Shown: piece by piece, positions 1 to 11,226 of the stretch
Layout of the letters: every line of letters starts with the position of its first letter
Numbering within the stretch: the first letter of the stretch is position 1
DNA from: Corynebacterium capitovis DSM 44611
GTDB taxonomy: Bacteria; Actinomycetota; Actinomycetes; Mycobacteriales; Mycobacteriaceae
Assembly: GCF_030440535.1 (NCBI RefSeq)
Contig: NZ_CP047117.1
Span: 1-64,000, forward strand
Direction: 5' to 3'
DNA length: 64,000 nucleotides
Notes under the pieces: generated by a model
Told to the model about the DNA's origin: nothing
The model's database searches: none
What the model saw: only the letters and a program-made list of their open reading frames with translations
Position numbers and translations under genes: made by a program

Positions 1-1575
1 GTGGCAAACCAAGACATCGAAGCATTGTGGCGCGATATCGTCGCAGAGCTCCTCGCCCTTTCGGAGCGGCCCAGCTCGAGCATCCCCACGTTGACCCATC
101 AGGAGCGGGCGTACCTTCAGCTGGTCAAACCCGTTATGATCGTGGAGGGTTATGCCATCCTTGCCGCGCCCCACGCGGCGGCGAAAACAGTCATCGAGGA
201 AAGCCTCGCTCCGCACATCACGGATCTTCTTTTCAAGAAGCTGGGGAAACCCTTTTCCCTTGCCGTTTCTACCCAGCCAGCGGTTCCCCAGCCGACACAG
301 AGCACACCCCAGCCCGTCGCACCCATGGCGCACACTCCCGCGGGTGACGAGTGGTTCTCGACGCGATCCACGCCGCACCAGGACGTGGTGACCGCACCCG
401 GTGAACAAATCCCCATGGGCCTAGACGAGCTGGCCCGCCTTCATTCCCAGCAGCAGGCGGAGCGGACGCGCACGCCTGATCGTGCAGAACGTGCCCAGCG
501 CATCCGCCGGGAAAAACCGGCCCACGACCCCGACCGCGAGACGTCTCTCAACCCCAAATACACGTTTGAAAACTTCGTGATCGGCTCGTCGAACCGCTTT
601 GCCAATGGGGCCGCCGTGGCCGTGGCGGAAAACCCGGCTCGTGCATACAACCCCCTTTTCATCTGGGGTGGCTCGGGCCTGGGCAAGACACATCTCCTGC
701 ACGCCGCCGGTAACTACGCGCAGGTGCTTCAGCCCGGCCTGCGGATCAAGTACGTCTCCAGCGAAGAATTCACCAACGACTACATCAACTCCGTGCGCGA
801 TGACCGGCAGGAATCCTTCAAGCGGCGTTATCGCAATCTCGACATCTTGATGGTCGACGACATTCAATTCCTGGAGGGCAAGGAAGGCACCCAGGAGGAG
901 TTCTTCCACACGTTCAATTCGCTGCACCAGCAGGATAAACAGATCATTTTGTCGTCCGATCGCCCGCCAAAGCAGCTCACCACCCTTGAGGACAGGCTGC
1001 GCACCCGTTTCGAGGGCGGGCTCATTACCGACGTTCAGCCCCCCGACCTGGAGACGCGCATCGCGATTCTAATGAAGAAAGCGTCGGCGGATGGGACTCA
1101 GGCGGACAGGTCGGTCCTCGAGCTCATCGCCAGCCAGTTTGAGTCGTCGATTAGAGAGCTCGAAGGCGCTCTAATCCGCGTCTCCGCGTACTCCTCGCTC
1201 ATCAACGAGCCGGTGACCTTGGAGGTCGCGCAGGTTGCGTTGCGCGACATCCTCCCCGACGAAGGCGACGTCAACATCGACGCGTCTGCAATCAAAGAGG
1301 CGGCGGCGGAGTACTTCAACGTGACAGTCGAGCAGCTCACAGGAGCGGGCAAGACCAGGCAGGTTGCGCACGCCCGCCAGCTTGCCATGTACCTCTGCCG
1401 AGAGTTGACCGAGCTGTCACTTCCTCGCATCGGGAATGAGTTTGGTGGCAAGGACCACACGACCGTGATGTACGCCGATCGCAAGATCCGCAAGGAAATG
1501 ACCGAAAACCGCGGCACCTACGATGAGATTCAACAGCTCACACAGATGATCAAAAACAGAGCGAGAATGAGCTGA
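1..1575 (+). CDS. dnaA: Chromosomal replication initiator DnaA
   Basis: DnaA binds 9-mer boxes at oriC, melts the origin and helps load DnaB. The 524-residue protein has an N-terminal domain I, a long Pro/Gln/Thr-rich linker (about 85-160), then the AAA+ core with Walker A GGSGLGKTH near residue 223 and Walker B LMVDDIQF near 284. The C-terminal box-binding domain carries the DnaA signature GGKDHTTVMYADRKI near 482. The start is GTG, the first base of the window, so upstream control sequences are not visible. A Rho-independent terminator follows, then the box-rich oriC and dnaN. Length and order are standard for corynebacteria. Identification is essentially certain. Confidence 0.99.
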   Translation: MANQDIEALWRDIVAELLALSERPSSSIPTLTHQERAYLQLVKPVMIVEGYAILAAPHAAAKTVIEESLAPHITDLLFKKLGKPFSLAVSTQPAVPQPTQSTPQPVAPMAHTPAGDEWFSTRSTPHQDVVTAPGEQIPMGLDELARLHSQQQAERTRTPDRAERAQRIRREKPAHDPDRETSLNPKYTFENFVIGSSNRFANGAAVAVAENPARAYNPLFIWGGSGLGKTHLLHAAGNYAQVLQPGLRIKYVSSEEFTNDYINSVRDDRQESFKRRYRNLDILMVDDIQFLEGKEGTQEEFFHTFNSLHQQDKQIILSSDRPPKQLTTLEDRLRTRFEGGLITDVQPPDLETRIAILMKKASADGTQADRSVLELIASQFESSIRELEGALIRVSAYSSLINEPVTLEVAQVALRDILPDEGDVNIDASAIKEAAAEYFNVTVEQLTGAGKTRQVAHARQLAMYLCRELTELSLPRIGNEFGGKDHTTVMYADRKIRKEMTENRGTYDEIQQLTQMIKNRARMS

Positions 1576-2107
1576 CCACTGCATTCCTGTACGAACCCGG
1601 CCTCCTGAAGGTGGCCGGGTTTTTTGTCCACAGCATTAATCACAACCGTGTAATTCCACGGCACGTTTTTGGAGATTTCCTATTATTAGTGACCTGTACC
1701 ACACCGTCGACTGAGTGTGGATAACCCTCCTGGCGCCGTGAAATCCCAGTGCATAAGAGTCGCACCCTTGTGGACAAAGAACAGGCTATCTTTTTTATCC
1801 ACAGGAGCGTTCTCTTATCCACAGGTTATCCACAAGCCTGGGCACAGCGCGAAACGCCGAGATAAGCACGCTGTTTGCGGGGCATTCCACACCTTCCACA
1901 CCACCTACTGCAGTTCCCGACTCATTTCTTGTAACTCAACGAGAAGAAAGAGAGCGTGTGAAATCTCCGTGCGCTCCGTCTCCGAGAGGGCTACCCCGGC
2001 AAATGACAAGAGTTGGCGCCCCGCCTAAAGTGGAGCCGAGTTTTGCAATTTCCGTTCGCGCTTCCGGGGAACCCCGGGGAGGCGCCTCATGGTGCAAGGG
2101 AGCAGGC
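1576..2107. other. oriC: Origin of replication oriC (dnaA-dnaN intergenic region)
   Basis: Gene-free stretch with DnaA boxes. Exact TTATCCACA 9-mers lie at 1795-1803, 1815-1823 and 1826-1834 on the plus strand and at 1716-1724 on the minus strand. One-mismatch boxes are at 1624-1632 (TTGTCCACA) and 1769-1777 (TGTGGACAA). An AT-rich stretch at about 1633-1690 is a candidate unwinding element. The part from 1835 to 2107 has no further perfect box and should carry the dnaN promoter. The position between dnaA and dnaN is the usual actinobacterial origin; the exact melting point is inferred. Confidence 0.93.
1594..1626 (+). terminator. Rho-independent terminator after dnaA
   Basis: Perfect 9-bp GC-rich stem AACCCGGCC / GGCCGGGTT (1594-1602 and 1613-1621) with a 10-nt loop, running into a T tract to 1625. 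It lies 18 bp after the dnaA stop and separates dnaA from the origin. Confidence 0.93.
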
Positions 2108-3295
2108 ATGGAGGACGACCGGGTGTCGTTTCGCGTCCATAGGGACGATCTCGCTGATGCAGTGTCATGGGTGGCCAGGAGCCTGCCGACAAAAAACACG
2201 CAGCCAATCCTGCGCGCCGCGGTGATTACCGCAGATGACGCGGGTTTGGAATTCGCTGGTTTCGACTACGAGGTCTCCTCGCGTGTGCGCATTGCAGCAG
2301 AGGTGGACCAGCCGGGTCGCGTCGCAGTAGCGGGCAAACTACTGGCGGACATCGTTGCCAGCATGCCCACCAAGCCCGTCGAGGTTTCCACCGACGGCTC
2401 CCGCATGCTGCTCCTCGCAGGCTCCGCTCGCTTCGAGCTCCCCCTCATGCCCCTCGACGACTACCCGCAGCTGCCCACCTTGCCCGAAGTGACGGGCACG
2501 ATCTCACCGGCAGATTTCGTCGGAGCTGTCACCCAGGTCGCCTCCGCCGCAGGCCGCGATGACACTCTCCCCATGCTGACAGGCATCCACATCGAGATTG
2601 ATGGTTCTTCTCTTCAGCTCACCGCGACGGACCGCTTCCGTTTGGCTCTGCGGACTATCGCCTGGCAACCCACCGCGGAGGCCGTGCGCGCCAAACTCCT
2701 CGTCCCGGCGAAGACGCTGGTAGACAACGCCCGCACCTTGGATACTCACGTAGATGACCCGGTGGAAATCGCCGTAGGCGGCCACACCAACGTGGGTGCG
2801 GAAGGGCTTTTTGGTCTCCACTCCGCGAATCGCGAAACAACAACCCGCATGCTCGACGCAGACTTCCCGAATATCCAGCCCTTACTGCCCAAGACGCACA
2901 CCTCGATGGCCACCGTGGAGATTGCCCCTCTTGTCGACGCGATCCGCCGCGTCAGCCTGGTCGCGGACAGAAACTCGCAGGTACGCATGCACTTCAAAGA
3001 CGGTGAGGTGACGCTGTATGCCTCCGGTGTCGATTCGGGCGAGGCGACCGAAACCCTTCCCGCCGTGTTCAGCGGTGTCGACGAGCTCCTGATCGCGTTC
3101 AACTCCGGCTACCTCAAAGACGGCTTGAGTGTGATCCCGACTGAGCGCGTGGTCTTTGGTTTCACCGAGCCCTCCCGGCCTGCCATCATGATCCCCGAGC
3201 CCGAGCAGCTGCCCGAGGCAGAAGCGGACGGCACGTTCCCAACTCCCGCCACCGACTTCACCTACCTGCTCATGCCCGTTCGCCTGCCCGGTTAG
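2108..3295 (+). CDS. dnaN: DNA polymerase III beta sliding clamp
   Basis: The clamp is a ring-shaped homodimer that tethers Pol III to DNA. The 395-residue protein shows the three repeated clamp folds, starting [15 protein letters not shown] and ending in the beta-clamp C-terminus LLMPVRLPG, the actinobacterial form of the usual M-P-x-R-L tail. The open frame extends 50 codons further upstream, but ATG 2108 is chosen because AAGGGAG lies 7 nt before it and because the product then matches the family length of about 395. It sits downstream of oriC and 16 bp before recF, probably in one transcript with recF and dciA. Confidence 0.97.
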   Translation: MEDDRVSFRVHRDDLADAVSWVARSLPTKNTQPILRAAVITADDAGLEFAGFDYEVSSRVRIAAEVDQPGRVAVAGKLLADIVASMPTKPVEVSTDGSRMLLLAGSARFELPLMPLDDYPQLPTLPEVTGTISPADFVGAVTQVASAAGRDDTLPMLTGIHIEIDGSSLQLTATDRFRLALRTIAWQPTAEAVRAKLLVPAKTLVDNARTLDTHVDDPVEIAVGGHTNVGAEGLFGLHSANRETTTRMLDADFPNIQPLLPKTHTSMATVEIAPLVDAIRRVSLVADRNSQVRMHFKDGEVTLYASGVDSGEATETLPAVFSGVDELLIAFNSGYLKDGLSVIPTERVVFGFTEPSRPAIMIPEPEQLPEAEADGTFPTPATDFTYLLMPVRLPG

Positions 3296-3311
3296 TCCCC
3301 TACCCACAACC

Positions 3312-4493
3312 GTGTACGTCCGCGAACTTGACCTGCGCAACTTCCGTTCTTGGCCGGAGTTGTCTCTGTCGCTGACGCCGGGGGTGACGGTGTTTTCGGG
3401 CCGGAACGGTTACGGTAAGACGAACATCGTCGAGGCGGTGCACTACACCTCGGTGCTGTCCAGCCATCGAGTTTCCGGCGATGCTCCCCTGATTAGAAGC
3501 GGCTGCTCAAGCGCCCGCGTCTCCGCGACCGTTGTTAACGACGGCCGCGAGCTCACCACCCACCTGCTCCTCAACTCGGCGGGGGCGAACCAGGCCCAAA
3601 TCAATAGAACCAGGCTTAAGTCCCCGCGCGAGATAGCAGGGGTACTGCGCGCGGTGATGTTTTCCCCCGAGGACCTGCGACTTGTCAACGGTGAGCCCGG
3701 GGAGCGGCGGCGTTTCCTCGATGACCTCGTCGGTCTGCGCGCACCCCGTCTCGGTGGCGCCCGCGCCGACTACGAGCGGATCCTGCGGCAGCGCAACGCT
3801 TTGCTCCGCCATTCCTCCTCCGACCTGCGGCGTGGTTACAACGACGGGGGTGGGGCGTCGGCTTTGAGCACCCTTGACGCGTGGGATCTGCAGCTCGCGC
3901 GCGCAGCAGGCCAAGTAATCGCGAGCAGACTATCGCTTATCGACGCCCTCGCGTCACCCATCTCCGAGGCCTACGCCGCTGTGGCCCCCGAGTCGCGCCC
4001 CGCCACCGTGACGTACAAGTCCACGGTGGACGATGCGATTTTCTCCCTCGCGGGCGAAGCAAGCCGGGACCCGGAGGTGATCGAAGCGGCGGTCCTAGCT
4101 GAGCTCGGTCGCCGCCGGAGAGACGAGATCGACCGCGGCATCACACTTGTCGGCCCCCACCGCGATGACCTGGTGTTGTTCTTAGGCGAGCAACCCGCCA
4201 AGGGGTACGCCAGCCACGGAGAAACGTGGTCCTTTGCGCTCGCGTTGCACCTCGCGGAGTACGCTCTGCTGGCAGCGGAAGGGCCAGGGCCGGTTCTCAT
4301 CTTGGACGACGTGTTCGCGGAACTCGATGCGAAGCGGCGCGAGAGGCTCGTCGCCGTCACGGAGGGGGCCGAGCAGGTACTTGTCACCGCGGCGGTGGGT
4401 GATGACCTTCCCCCCAACCTCGCCGATGCGGTGAGCGCCAGGTACTCGGTGGTGATGGAGGAGGGGGTGTCCCAGATTGAGCGACCTGATTAA
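3312..4493 (+). CDS. recF: DNA replication and repair protein RecF
   Basis: RecF is an SMC-like ATPase that loads RecA at single-strand gaps with RecO and RecR. In this 393-residue protein the N-terminal Walker A region [16 protein letters not shown] lies near residues 28-44, and the C-terminal signature with Walker [18 protein letters not shown], near 332-348. The start is GTG, giving [14 protein letters not shown], which is the conserved RecF N-terminus. The gene follows dnaN by 16 bp and overlaps the next gene by 17 bp, so recF and dciA are probably translationally coupled. Confidence 0.97.
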   Translation: MYVRELDLRNFRSWPELSLSLTPGVTVFSGRNGYGKTNIVEAVHYTSVLSSHRVSGDAPLIRSGCSSARVSATVVNDGRELTTHLLLNSAGANQAQINRTRLKSPREIAGVLRAVMFSPEDLRLVNGEPGERRRFLDDLVGLRAPRLGGARADYERILRQRNALLRHSSSDLRRGYNDGGGASALSTLDAWDLQLARAAGQVIASRLSLIDALASPISEAYAAVAPESRPATVTYKSTVDDAIFSLAGEASRDPEVIEAAVLAELGRRRRDEIDRGITLVGPHRDDLVLFLGEQPAKGYASHGETWSFALALHLAEYALLAAEGPGPVLILDDVFAELDAKRRERLVAVTEGAEQVLVTAAVGDDLPPNLADAVSARYSVVMEEGVSQIERPD

Positions 4494-5064
4494 GTCGACT
4501 TTTGACAGTCTGCGCGCGCAGGCCGGCCAGCGTTCGGGCCGGTTACCGGATCTGAGCCGGCAGGGCCGAGGTGTGGTGCCGCGGCGTAGCGCGTCGAAAA
4601 GCGGGGCTCGAGTGCCTGGTCTTGCGGGTCTGGAGCTCGGGGGCGAGGAGAAGAAGTGGCGCGGCCCGGGTCGACCGACCGGGCCAGATGGACGGGCGCG
4701 CGTGCCTGGGTACGAGGTCAGCGGGTTTGGACAGCTGGTGCGCAAGGAGATTCGGAAGAGGGAGTGGAATGACAACCTCGCCGCGGGGTGGGTAATGGGA
4801 AACTGGGCCGGCCTCGTGGGTGAAAAGATCGCGCAACACACGACGGTGGAGATGATCAAAGAGGGCGAGGTGTTTGTCTCCTGCGATCAAACCGCCTGGG
4901 CCACGCAGCTGAAGTACATGCAGTCGACCGTGCTGGGGGAGATCGCGAGGAAGGTTGGGCCGGGGATCATCACGAAGTTGCACGTGTACCCGCCGAAAAC
5001 AAAGAACTGGCGGTACGGGCCGCTGCACGTCAAGGGGCGCGGCCCGCGCGACACGTACGGTTAA
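4477..5064 (+). CDS. dciA: DUF721 / DciA-family helicase-operator protein
   Basis: DUF721 proteins (DciA) replace DnaC/DnaI as partner of the replicative helicase DnaB in most bacteria, including actinobacteria. The 195-residue product has a basic, disordered N-terminal third and a C-terminal DUF721 fold (about 80-190) with the motif [24 protein letters not shown] split as a loop-helix region, and ends in a Lys/Arg-rich tail GRGPRDTYG. The start is TTG 4477, inside the 3' end of recF (17-bp overlap). The family assignment is strong; the helicase-loading role is transferred from work in other bacteria. Confidence 0.9.
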   Translation: MSDLIKSTFDSLRAQAGQRSGRLPDLSRQGRGVVPRRSASKSGARVPGLAGLELGGEEKKWRGPGRPTGPDGRARVPGYEVSGFGQLVRKEIRKREWNDNLAAGWVMGNWAGLVGEKIAQHTTVEMIKEGEVFVSCDQTAWATQLKYMQSTVLGEIARKVGPGIITKLHVYPPKTKNWRYGPLHVKGRGPRDTYG

Positions 5065-5154
5065 GCTGCGGGCCGCACGCCCAAATTCGGCCCTGCAACG
5101 CCGTCTCGCGAGCGCAGCGGGTGCCGGTGGTGGTCCCCACTAGGTGTAAACTAG

Positions 5155-7275
<2,121 letters not shown>

Positions 7276-7328
7276 AAAGCGAAGCTCATTCCGAGCGACC
7301 GTTCCTGTGCCCGTCTACACTCAGTGAG

Positions 7329-8204
7329 ATGACGATCACAGGTCAACCGCGTTCCCTAGAGCTTTCGCTTCCCGACGGTTCCACCACAACCGTGCTCCTC
7401 TTCGACCCCGCTCACACGTCCTCCGCACCGCTCGTGGTCATCTGGCCCGGGTTCGGGATCGGTGGTCGTTATTATCAGCCGATGGCTAGTTTCCTCGCGG
7501 ACCATGGCTTCCCGGTGGCGATCGGTGAGCTCCGCGGCCAGGGGACGAACACGGCAGTTCCCACCCGCTCGCACCAGTGGGGGTACCACGAGATGGTCAC
7601 GCAGGATTACCCTCTGACCATTCGCGTCGCCAAAGGAGCCTGTGGTCTCGGTGATGATCATCCGGTTGTGCTGTTAACTCACTCGATGGGTGGGCAGATC
7701 GGCGTGCTGTTCCTGTCCAATCCGGTTGCCCGCGAGCTGAACGTCGTGGGAATGATGGGTGTTGGGACGGGGAGCCCGTACCGCAACGCTTTTCGTGGAC
7801 GGGACAAACTCAAGCTCACCGTTGGTGCGCCCATGATGGGAGCGGTGTCCGCAGTCCTCGGTTACTGGCCGGGTGGCCGGATTGATCTGGCGGGCTATGG
7901 GCGCCAGGCGGGCAGGCACGTGCGCGAATGGGCGCAGCTGTCCCGGACGAATGAGTTCACCCACCTCGCGGGTGCAGACTATGAGAATGTGCTGCCCGGC
8001 ATAAGAACGCCCGTACTACTAACGCGTTTCTCCAACGACGGCGACTGCACAATCGCTTCCGCGCAGGCCTTGGCCCAGCACTTCCCTGATGCGGACCCTG
8101 TTGTCGAAGAAATTCCCGGCGACCTAGGCCATAACCGCTGGGCGCGGGAGCCGGAGATCGTAGGACGGCGCTTTATCCGGTTTTACGAGGAGGTACTGGC
8201 CTAA
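7329..8204 (+). CDS. Alpha/beta hydrolase, serine aminopeptidase-like
   Basis: A 291-residue alpha/beta-hydrolase fold protein, probably a cytoplasmic esterase or lipase-like enzyme; the substrate cannot be told. The N-terminal strand-turn PGFGIGGRYYQPMASFLADHGF and the nucleophile elbow THSMGGQIGVL (Ser near residue 121) are clear. The catalytic His is probably in DLGHNRWAREP near the C-terminus. The start ATG is 53 bp after gyrB. Its end overlaps the end of the convergent ROK gene by 4 bp. The YheT-like and lysophospholipase-like subfamilies are alternatives. Confidence 0.75.
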   Translation: MTITGQPRSLELSLPDGSTTTVLLFDPAHTSSAPLVVIWPGFGIGGRYYQPMASFLADHGFPVAIGELRGQGTNTAVPTRSHQWGYHEMVTQDYPLTIRVAKGACGLGDDHPVVLLTHSMGGQIGVLFLSNPVARELNVVGMMGVGTGSPYRNAFRGRDKLKLTVGAPMMGAVSAVLGYWPGGRIDLAGYGRQAGRHVREWAQLSRTNEFTHLAGADYENVLPGIRTPVLLTRFSNDGDCTIASAQALAQHFPDADPVVEEIPGDLGHNRWAREPEIVGRRFIRFYEEVLA

Positions 8205-9328
8205 GCGACGACCCGAGCCGGGTCGTTCCACAACCGGTACACCGCCATCATCCGCGCCGCGGAGGGCAGAGTACCCGGGCTAGCGCGCTGGATGCGCAGC
8301 GTGCAGCGCCCTTCCAGGTGGCCGCGGACGTGGCGGACAACCGTTTTGAGAGTAGCGGGGTGGGCCGTGAAGGCTTCCCCGGCGAGGACGAGCGTTCCTG
8401 GATCCAGCACATCCACAGCGGTGAGGATTGTGCGCGCCAGCTCGTACGCGCGTTCCTGCAGAATCGCCTCCGCGTGGGGGCAGGATGACGCTAAGGCGGT
8501 GAGCTGGCCGAAGGAGGATACGTCTAACCCGTCCTTCTGCGCATTGCGCACGACATCCCCGTTAGTCAGGGGGACACTGGAGTCAGGGCGGTGGCGGGGC
8601 GCGCGGGGTCGATGGACGGCGCCGCTAAACATCCAGGCGTGGGTGACTACGTTGCGGGCGTAGAAGAACAAGGTTGCCGTTTCCGTGGCTCCCTCCGGTG
8701 GCAGCGGGCGGGAGAGGAGTTCGGTTGCTGCCACAGCGGTCACCCCGGTGGCGACGTCGACGTGGCGGCCGTAGGCGTCGGCAAGTAGGGCCCCGACGGG
8801 GACGTCCGGCCAGCCGAACTCGGGCGAGGTGAGGTGACCGTTGTGGTCCACAGGCGAGGAAAACGCCACCCCGATTGCGGCGGGCTCGGGCAATCCCGCT
8901 GCTAGCGAGAACATCGATCGGCTTAGGGAGGAGAGGGTCTCGGGTGCGCCGCGCGTGGCGTCCAGATCTAGGTGGGCTTGGCGGATGGTGCGGCCGGCGC
9001 CGTCGCAGACCAAAATGACGGAGCGGCGCACCCCGACGTGGGCGCCCCACGTGACGATGTGGCGCCCGTCGACTTCCAGACGTGCGCTGGGGCGGCCGGT
9101 CTGGGTGGTGTCAACACCGGGGTGGCGTTCCTCTACCAATCCCAGTTGGCTCAGGCGGGTGACCAGGCGCGCAACCGTTGGCTGGGAGAGCCCCAGGTCG
9201 TTTTTGAGCTGGGAGCGGGTGGTTCCGGGTGACACCCGGATCTGGTGCAGGACCCGAGCCAGGGGAGAGGAAGGCACCTCGAATTGCAGGGGTGCGACGG
9301 AGTTGTTGACTGCGGTGGGAGCCGTCAT
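8201..9328 (-). CDS. ROK-family transcriptional regulator (first copy)
   Basis: A 375-residue protein with an N-terminal MarR-like winged helix (SQLKNDLGLSQPTVARLVTRLSQLGLVEE) and a ROK sugar-kinase-like effector domain (for example SPVDHNGHLTSPEFGWPDVPVGALL, DVLDPGTLVLAGEAF). ROK regulators usually repress transport or sugar genes and sense a small ligand. ATG 9328 was preferred to the upstream in-frame ATG at 9376 because it matches the second ROK protein in length and leaves a perfect TAGAC-N6-GTCTA site 11 bp upstream of the start, where it would not be coding. Autoregulation through that site is likely but inferred. Confidence 0.85.
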   Translation of the reverse strand: MTAPTAVNNSVAPLQFEVPSSPLARVLHQIRVSPGTTRSQLKNDLGLSQPTVARLVTRLSQLGLVEERHPGVDTTQTGRPSARLEVDGRHIVTWGAHVGVRRSVILVCDGAGRTIRQAHLDLDATRGAPETLSSLSRSMFSLAAGLPEPAAIGVAFSSPVDHNGHLTSPEFGWPDVPVGALLADAYGRHVDVATGVTAVAATELLSRPLPPEGATETATLFFYARNVVTHAWMFSGAVHRPRAPRHRPDSSVPLTNGDVVRNAQKDGLDVSSFGQLTALASSCPHAEAILQERAYELARTILTAVDVLDPGTLVLAGEAFTAHPATLKTVVRHVRGHLEGRCTLRIQRASPGTLPSAARMMAVYRLWNDPARVVA

Positions 9329-9338
9329 GAGCTCACTA

Positions 9339-9354
9339 TAGACCGATATGTCTA
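9339..9354. promoter_or_regulatory. TAGAC-N6-GTCTA operator-like palindrome before the first ROK gene
   Basis: TAGAC CGATAT GTCTA, with one further paired base on each side (9338-9355). It ends 11 bp upstream of the ROK start codon, so binding would block transcription or ribosome access. The same motif recurs at 9446, 55013 and 55092 and I noticed it nowhere else in the window. In C. glutamicum this pattern is known as the McbR site, so McbR is an alternative binder. Confidence 0.7.
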
Positions 9355-9445
9355 TTCGCAGCAGCGGTATCGTCATTATATTCAGGCCAATTCAAAAGGT
9401 ACAACCTGCATAAATTCAGCAGAAATCGACGTGCGGAGGGCGGGA

Positions 9446-9461
9446 TAGACCGACTAGTCTA
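9446..9461. promoter_or_regulatory. TAGAC-N6-GTCTA operator-like palindrome before the frameshifted small gene
   Basis: TAGAC CGACTA GTCTA ends 3 bp before the ATG at 9465. It shares the first three spacer bases with the site at 9339; their centres are 107 bp apart. The hexamer TAGTCT inside it (9455-9460) has the TANNNT form of a corynebacterial -10 box and would give a leaderless start at the ATG. Confidence 0.65.
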
Positions 9462-9464
9462 CTC

Positions 9465-9739
9465 ATGATGAGACGCCGCAGAGAGGAGCCAGCCGCGACG
9501 GGGGACCGTGGATCAAGCGGGCGCTCCAACGTGCCGTTTTCGCGGGGTTCCTTGCAACGTGGTGGGTCCTGACTTCGGCGCACCTCGTCGATGCGAACCG
9601 ATGCGTCGCGCGCGGGGCAGGAATCCCATGTGGCGTGCAGGGTTACTTCCTGTGGCAGCACATTCTGGCTACACTGCAGCGGATCGTCATCGGCGGGGGA
9701 GCGCCTGGCTCACATGTGGAGGGACGGACGCGGAGCTGA
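9465..9739 (+). pseudogene. Small membrane-protein gene broken by a -1 frameshift in a G5 run
   Basis: From ATG 9465 the frame reads MMRRREEPAATGD and stops early. The +1 base shift at the G run 9500-9504 opens a 77-codon frame from 9509 beginning WIKRALQRAVFAGFLATWW, with a hydrophobic segment, two Cys-containing loops and a second hydrophobic patch YFLWQHILATLQRIVIGG, ending at TGA 9739. That second frame has no start codon of its own. One added G joins the two into a 91-residue protein. It is either a real pseudogene, a programmed shift, or a homopolymer sequencing error. No family is recognised. It diverges from the ROK gene across the two TAGAC sites. Confidence 0.55.
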
Positions 9740-10053
9740 TGGACGTGCGCGCAGCTCACTGAGGGGGGTTCACGGCGCCCACGTCTCCGCAACTTGAAGA
9801 AAGCGGCCCGGGTTTCACCCTCGGGCCGCTTTGTGCTGTGGTTCTTCCACCGCAGCGCGCTCCAGTCACTGCAACCACACGAGTCACAACTGTAACACGT
9901 GGGACGGTGAGGTGGCGGTGAGGTGGCGGTTGCCTCGGGGGCTTTCTTCTGCGCCCAGGGTGTCAACGCAGTTAGAGTGGGTGCTATCGGTGGCGCCCTG
10001 CCTGCCTGGCTGCTGTGGGGCCCACCGCGTTTGGAACCCGCGAAAGGAATGAT
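9740..10053. other. Intergenic region before the 3-hydroxyacyl-CoA dehydrogenase gene
   Basis: No convincing gene. It holds the hairpin terminator at 9800-9832, and then two imperfect copies of GGTGAGGTGGC in tandem at about 9906-9926. The promoter of the downstream gene should lie in the last 100 bp; I cannot place it confidently. Confidence 0.6.
9800..9833 (+). terminator. Terminator hairpin
   Basis: Perfect 11-bp stem AAAGCGGCCCG / CGGGCCGCTTT (9800-9810 and 9822-9832) around an 11-nt loop. The A-rich and T-rich stem ends suggest it may work in both directions. Confidence 0.85.
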
Positions 10054-10941
10054 ATGACCGCAATCAAGAATGTTTCCGTCATCGGCTCTGGGGTGCTGGG
10101 GGCACAGATCGCCTTCGTTATCGCCCACGCTGGTTTCAAAGTCACCGCTTGGGATATCAACGATGACGCAGTCGAAGCAGCGAAGGGCCGGTTCGAATCC
10201 ATCGGCAACAAGATGATCGCCGACCTAGAGAATGTGACCGAAAGCTCGGTTGCCACGGGCCGCGACAACATTTCCCTCACTACGGATCTCAACGCCGCCG
10301 TAGCCGAGGCGGACCTCGTTATCGAGGCCGCTCCTGAGAAGTTGGAGCTCAAACGCGAGATCTGGAAGAAAGTCGGAGCGGTGGCGCCGTCCCACACCAT
10401 CTTCTGCTCGAATACGTCCTCTTTCCTAGGCAGCGAAATTGCCGACGCCTGCGGTGACGCTTCCCGTTTTATAAACACCCACTTTGCCAACCGGGTGTGG
10501 CTGTACAACATCGTCGAGATCATGCCGAACCCCGAGACGGATCGGACGTACCGCGATGTCGTGGTGGAGTTCTTCAACGAGGCAAAGATGGAGCCCGTCG
10601 TGATGAAGAAGGAGCAGCGTGCCTACCTTTTGAACACGATGATGGTCCCGTTCCTGCAGGCCGCGCAATACCTCTACGTCAACGACGTAGCGAGCGTCGA
10701 CCAGATCGATAAGGATTGGCGCATCGCCATGGGAAGTGACATGGGTCCGTTCCAGATCATGGACATGATCGGTTTGCGCTCCATCGTCAACGTCGCCGAG
10801 GCATCTAAGGAAGAACAGCCGGAGTGGAAGAAGCGGTTTACCGAGATCGCTAAGCAGATGATTGAGGAGGGCCGCTCCGGCCAAGGCGACGGGAAGGGGT
10901 TCTACACCTACGACAGCGAGGGCAATATCCTCGCCCAGTAA
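10054..10941 (+). CDS. 3-hydroxyacyl-CoA dehydrogenase (3-hydroxybutyryl-CoA dehydrogenase type)
   Basis: NAD(P)-dependent oxidation of 3-hydroxyacyl-CoA to 3-oxoacyl-CoA, in beta-oxidation or butyryl-CoA metabolism. The 295-residue protein has the N-terminal Rossmann motif VIGSGVLGAQIAF, an acidic residue at the end of the second strand (WDIND), the family motif FCSNTSSFLGSEIAD, the substrate-site HFANRVW (the usual HFFNP variant) and a helical C-terminal dimerisation domain. ATG 10054 was chosen because GAAAGGA lies just before it; the frame is open 13 codons further upstream. No other fatty-acid genes are adjacent, so the pathway is not fixed by context. Confidence 0.88.
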   Translation: MTAIKNVSVIGSGVLGAQIAFVIAHAGFKVTAWDINDDAVEAAKGRFESIGNKMIADLENVTESSVATGRDNISLTTDLNAAVAEADLVIEAAPEKLELKREIWKKVGAVAPSHTIFCSNTSSFLGSEIADACGDASRFINTHFANRVWLYNIVEIMPNPETDRTYRDVVVEFFNEAKMEPVVMKKEQRAYLLNTMMVPFLQAAQYLYVNDVASVDQIDKDWRIAMGSDMGPFQIMDMIGLRSIVNVAEASKEEQPEWKKRFTEIAKQMIEEGRSGQGDGKGFYTYDSEGNILAQ

Positions 10942-10956
10942 GCCCAGTAGACACGG

Positions 10957-11226
10957 TCAGTTCGCCTCAGCCCACGCGCGGAACACATCTTCAGCCACCG
11001 CCGCCAGCGCTTGATTCGCGCCGCTTAACGGGCGAAGCGCCGCGACGGTGCGCGCGAGCGCGGCGGCCGCGTCCTCGACGGAATCGAACACCGGCACGCC
11101 GTGGATGCGCGCGCCCGGCACCGCCGCGCAGGCTGCCAGGGCCGAAAAAGAGCGCACGCGAACTTGATACTGCGCGCACACCTCGTCGGCCACCGCGAGT
11201 AGTTGTTCGTTGCTGAAAGCTCTCAC
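10957..11226 (-). CDS. Doc/Fic-like toxin-module protein with a degenerate Fic motif
   Basis: An 89-residue protein following an RHH-type antitoxin with a 4-bp ATGA overlap, the usual layout of a type II toxin-antitoxin pair. Its helix-rich sequence and the segment LRPLSGANQALAAVAEDVF (residues 64-82) align with the Doc active-site region HPFxxGNKRTA. The catalytic His is Arg65, the Gly is Ala70 and the Lys is Gln72; only Pro66 and Asn71 match. It is also shorter than Doc (about 126 residues). It is therefore either an inactive relative, a toxin that works differently, or a decaying module. The Doc assignment is inferred from motif and context. Confidence 0.55.
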   Translation of the reverse strand: MRAFSNEQLLAVADEVCAQYQVRVRSFSALAACAAVPGARIHGVPVFDSVEDAAAALARTVAALRPLSGANQALAAVAEDVFRAWAEAN

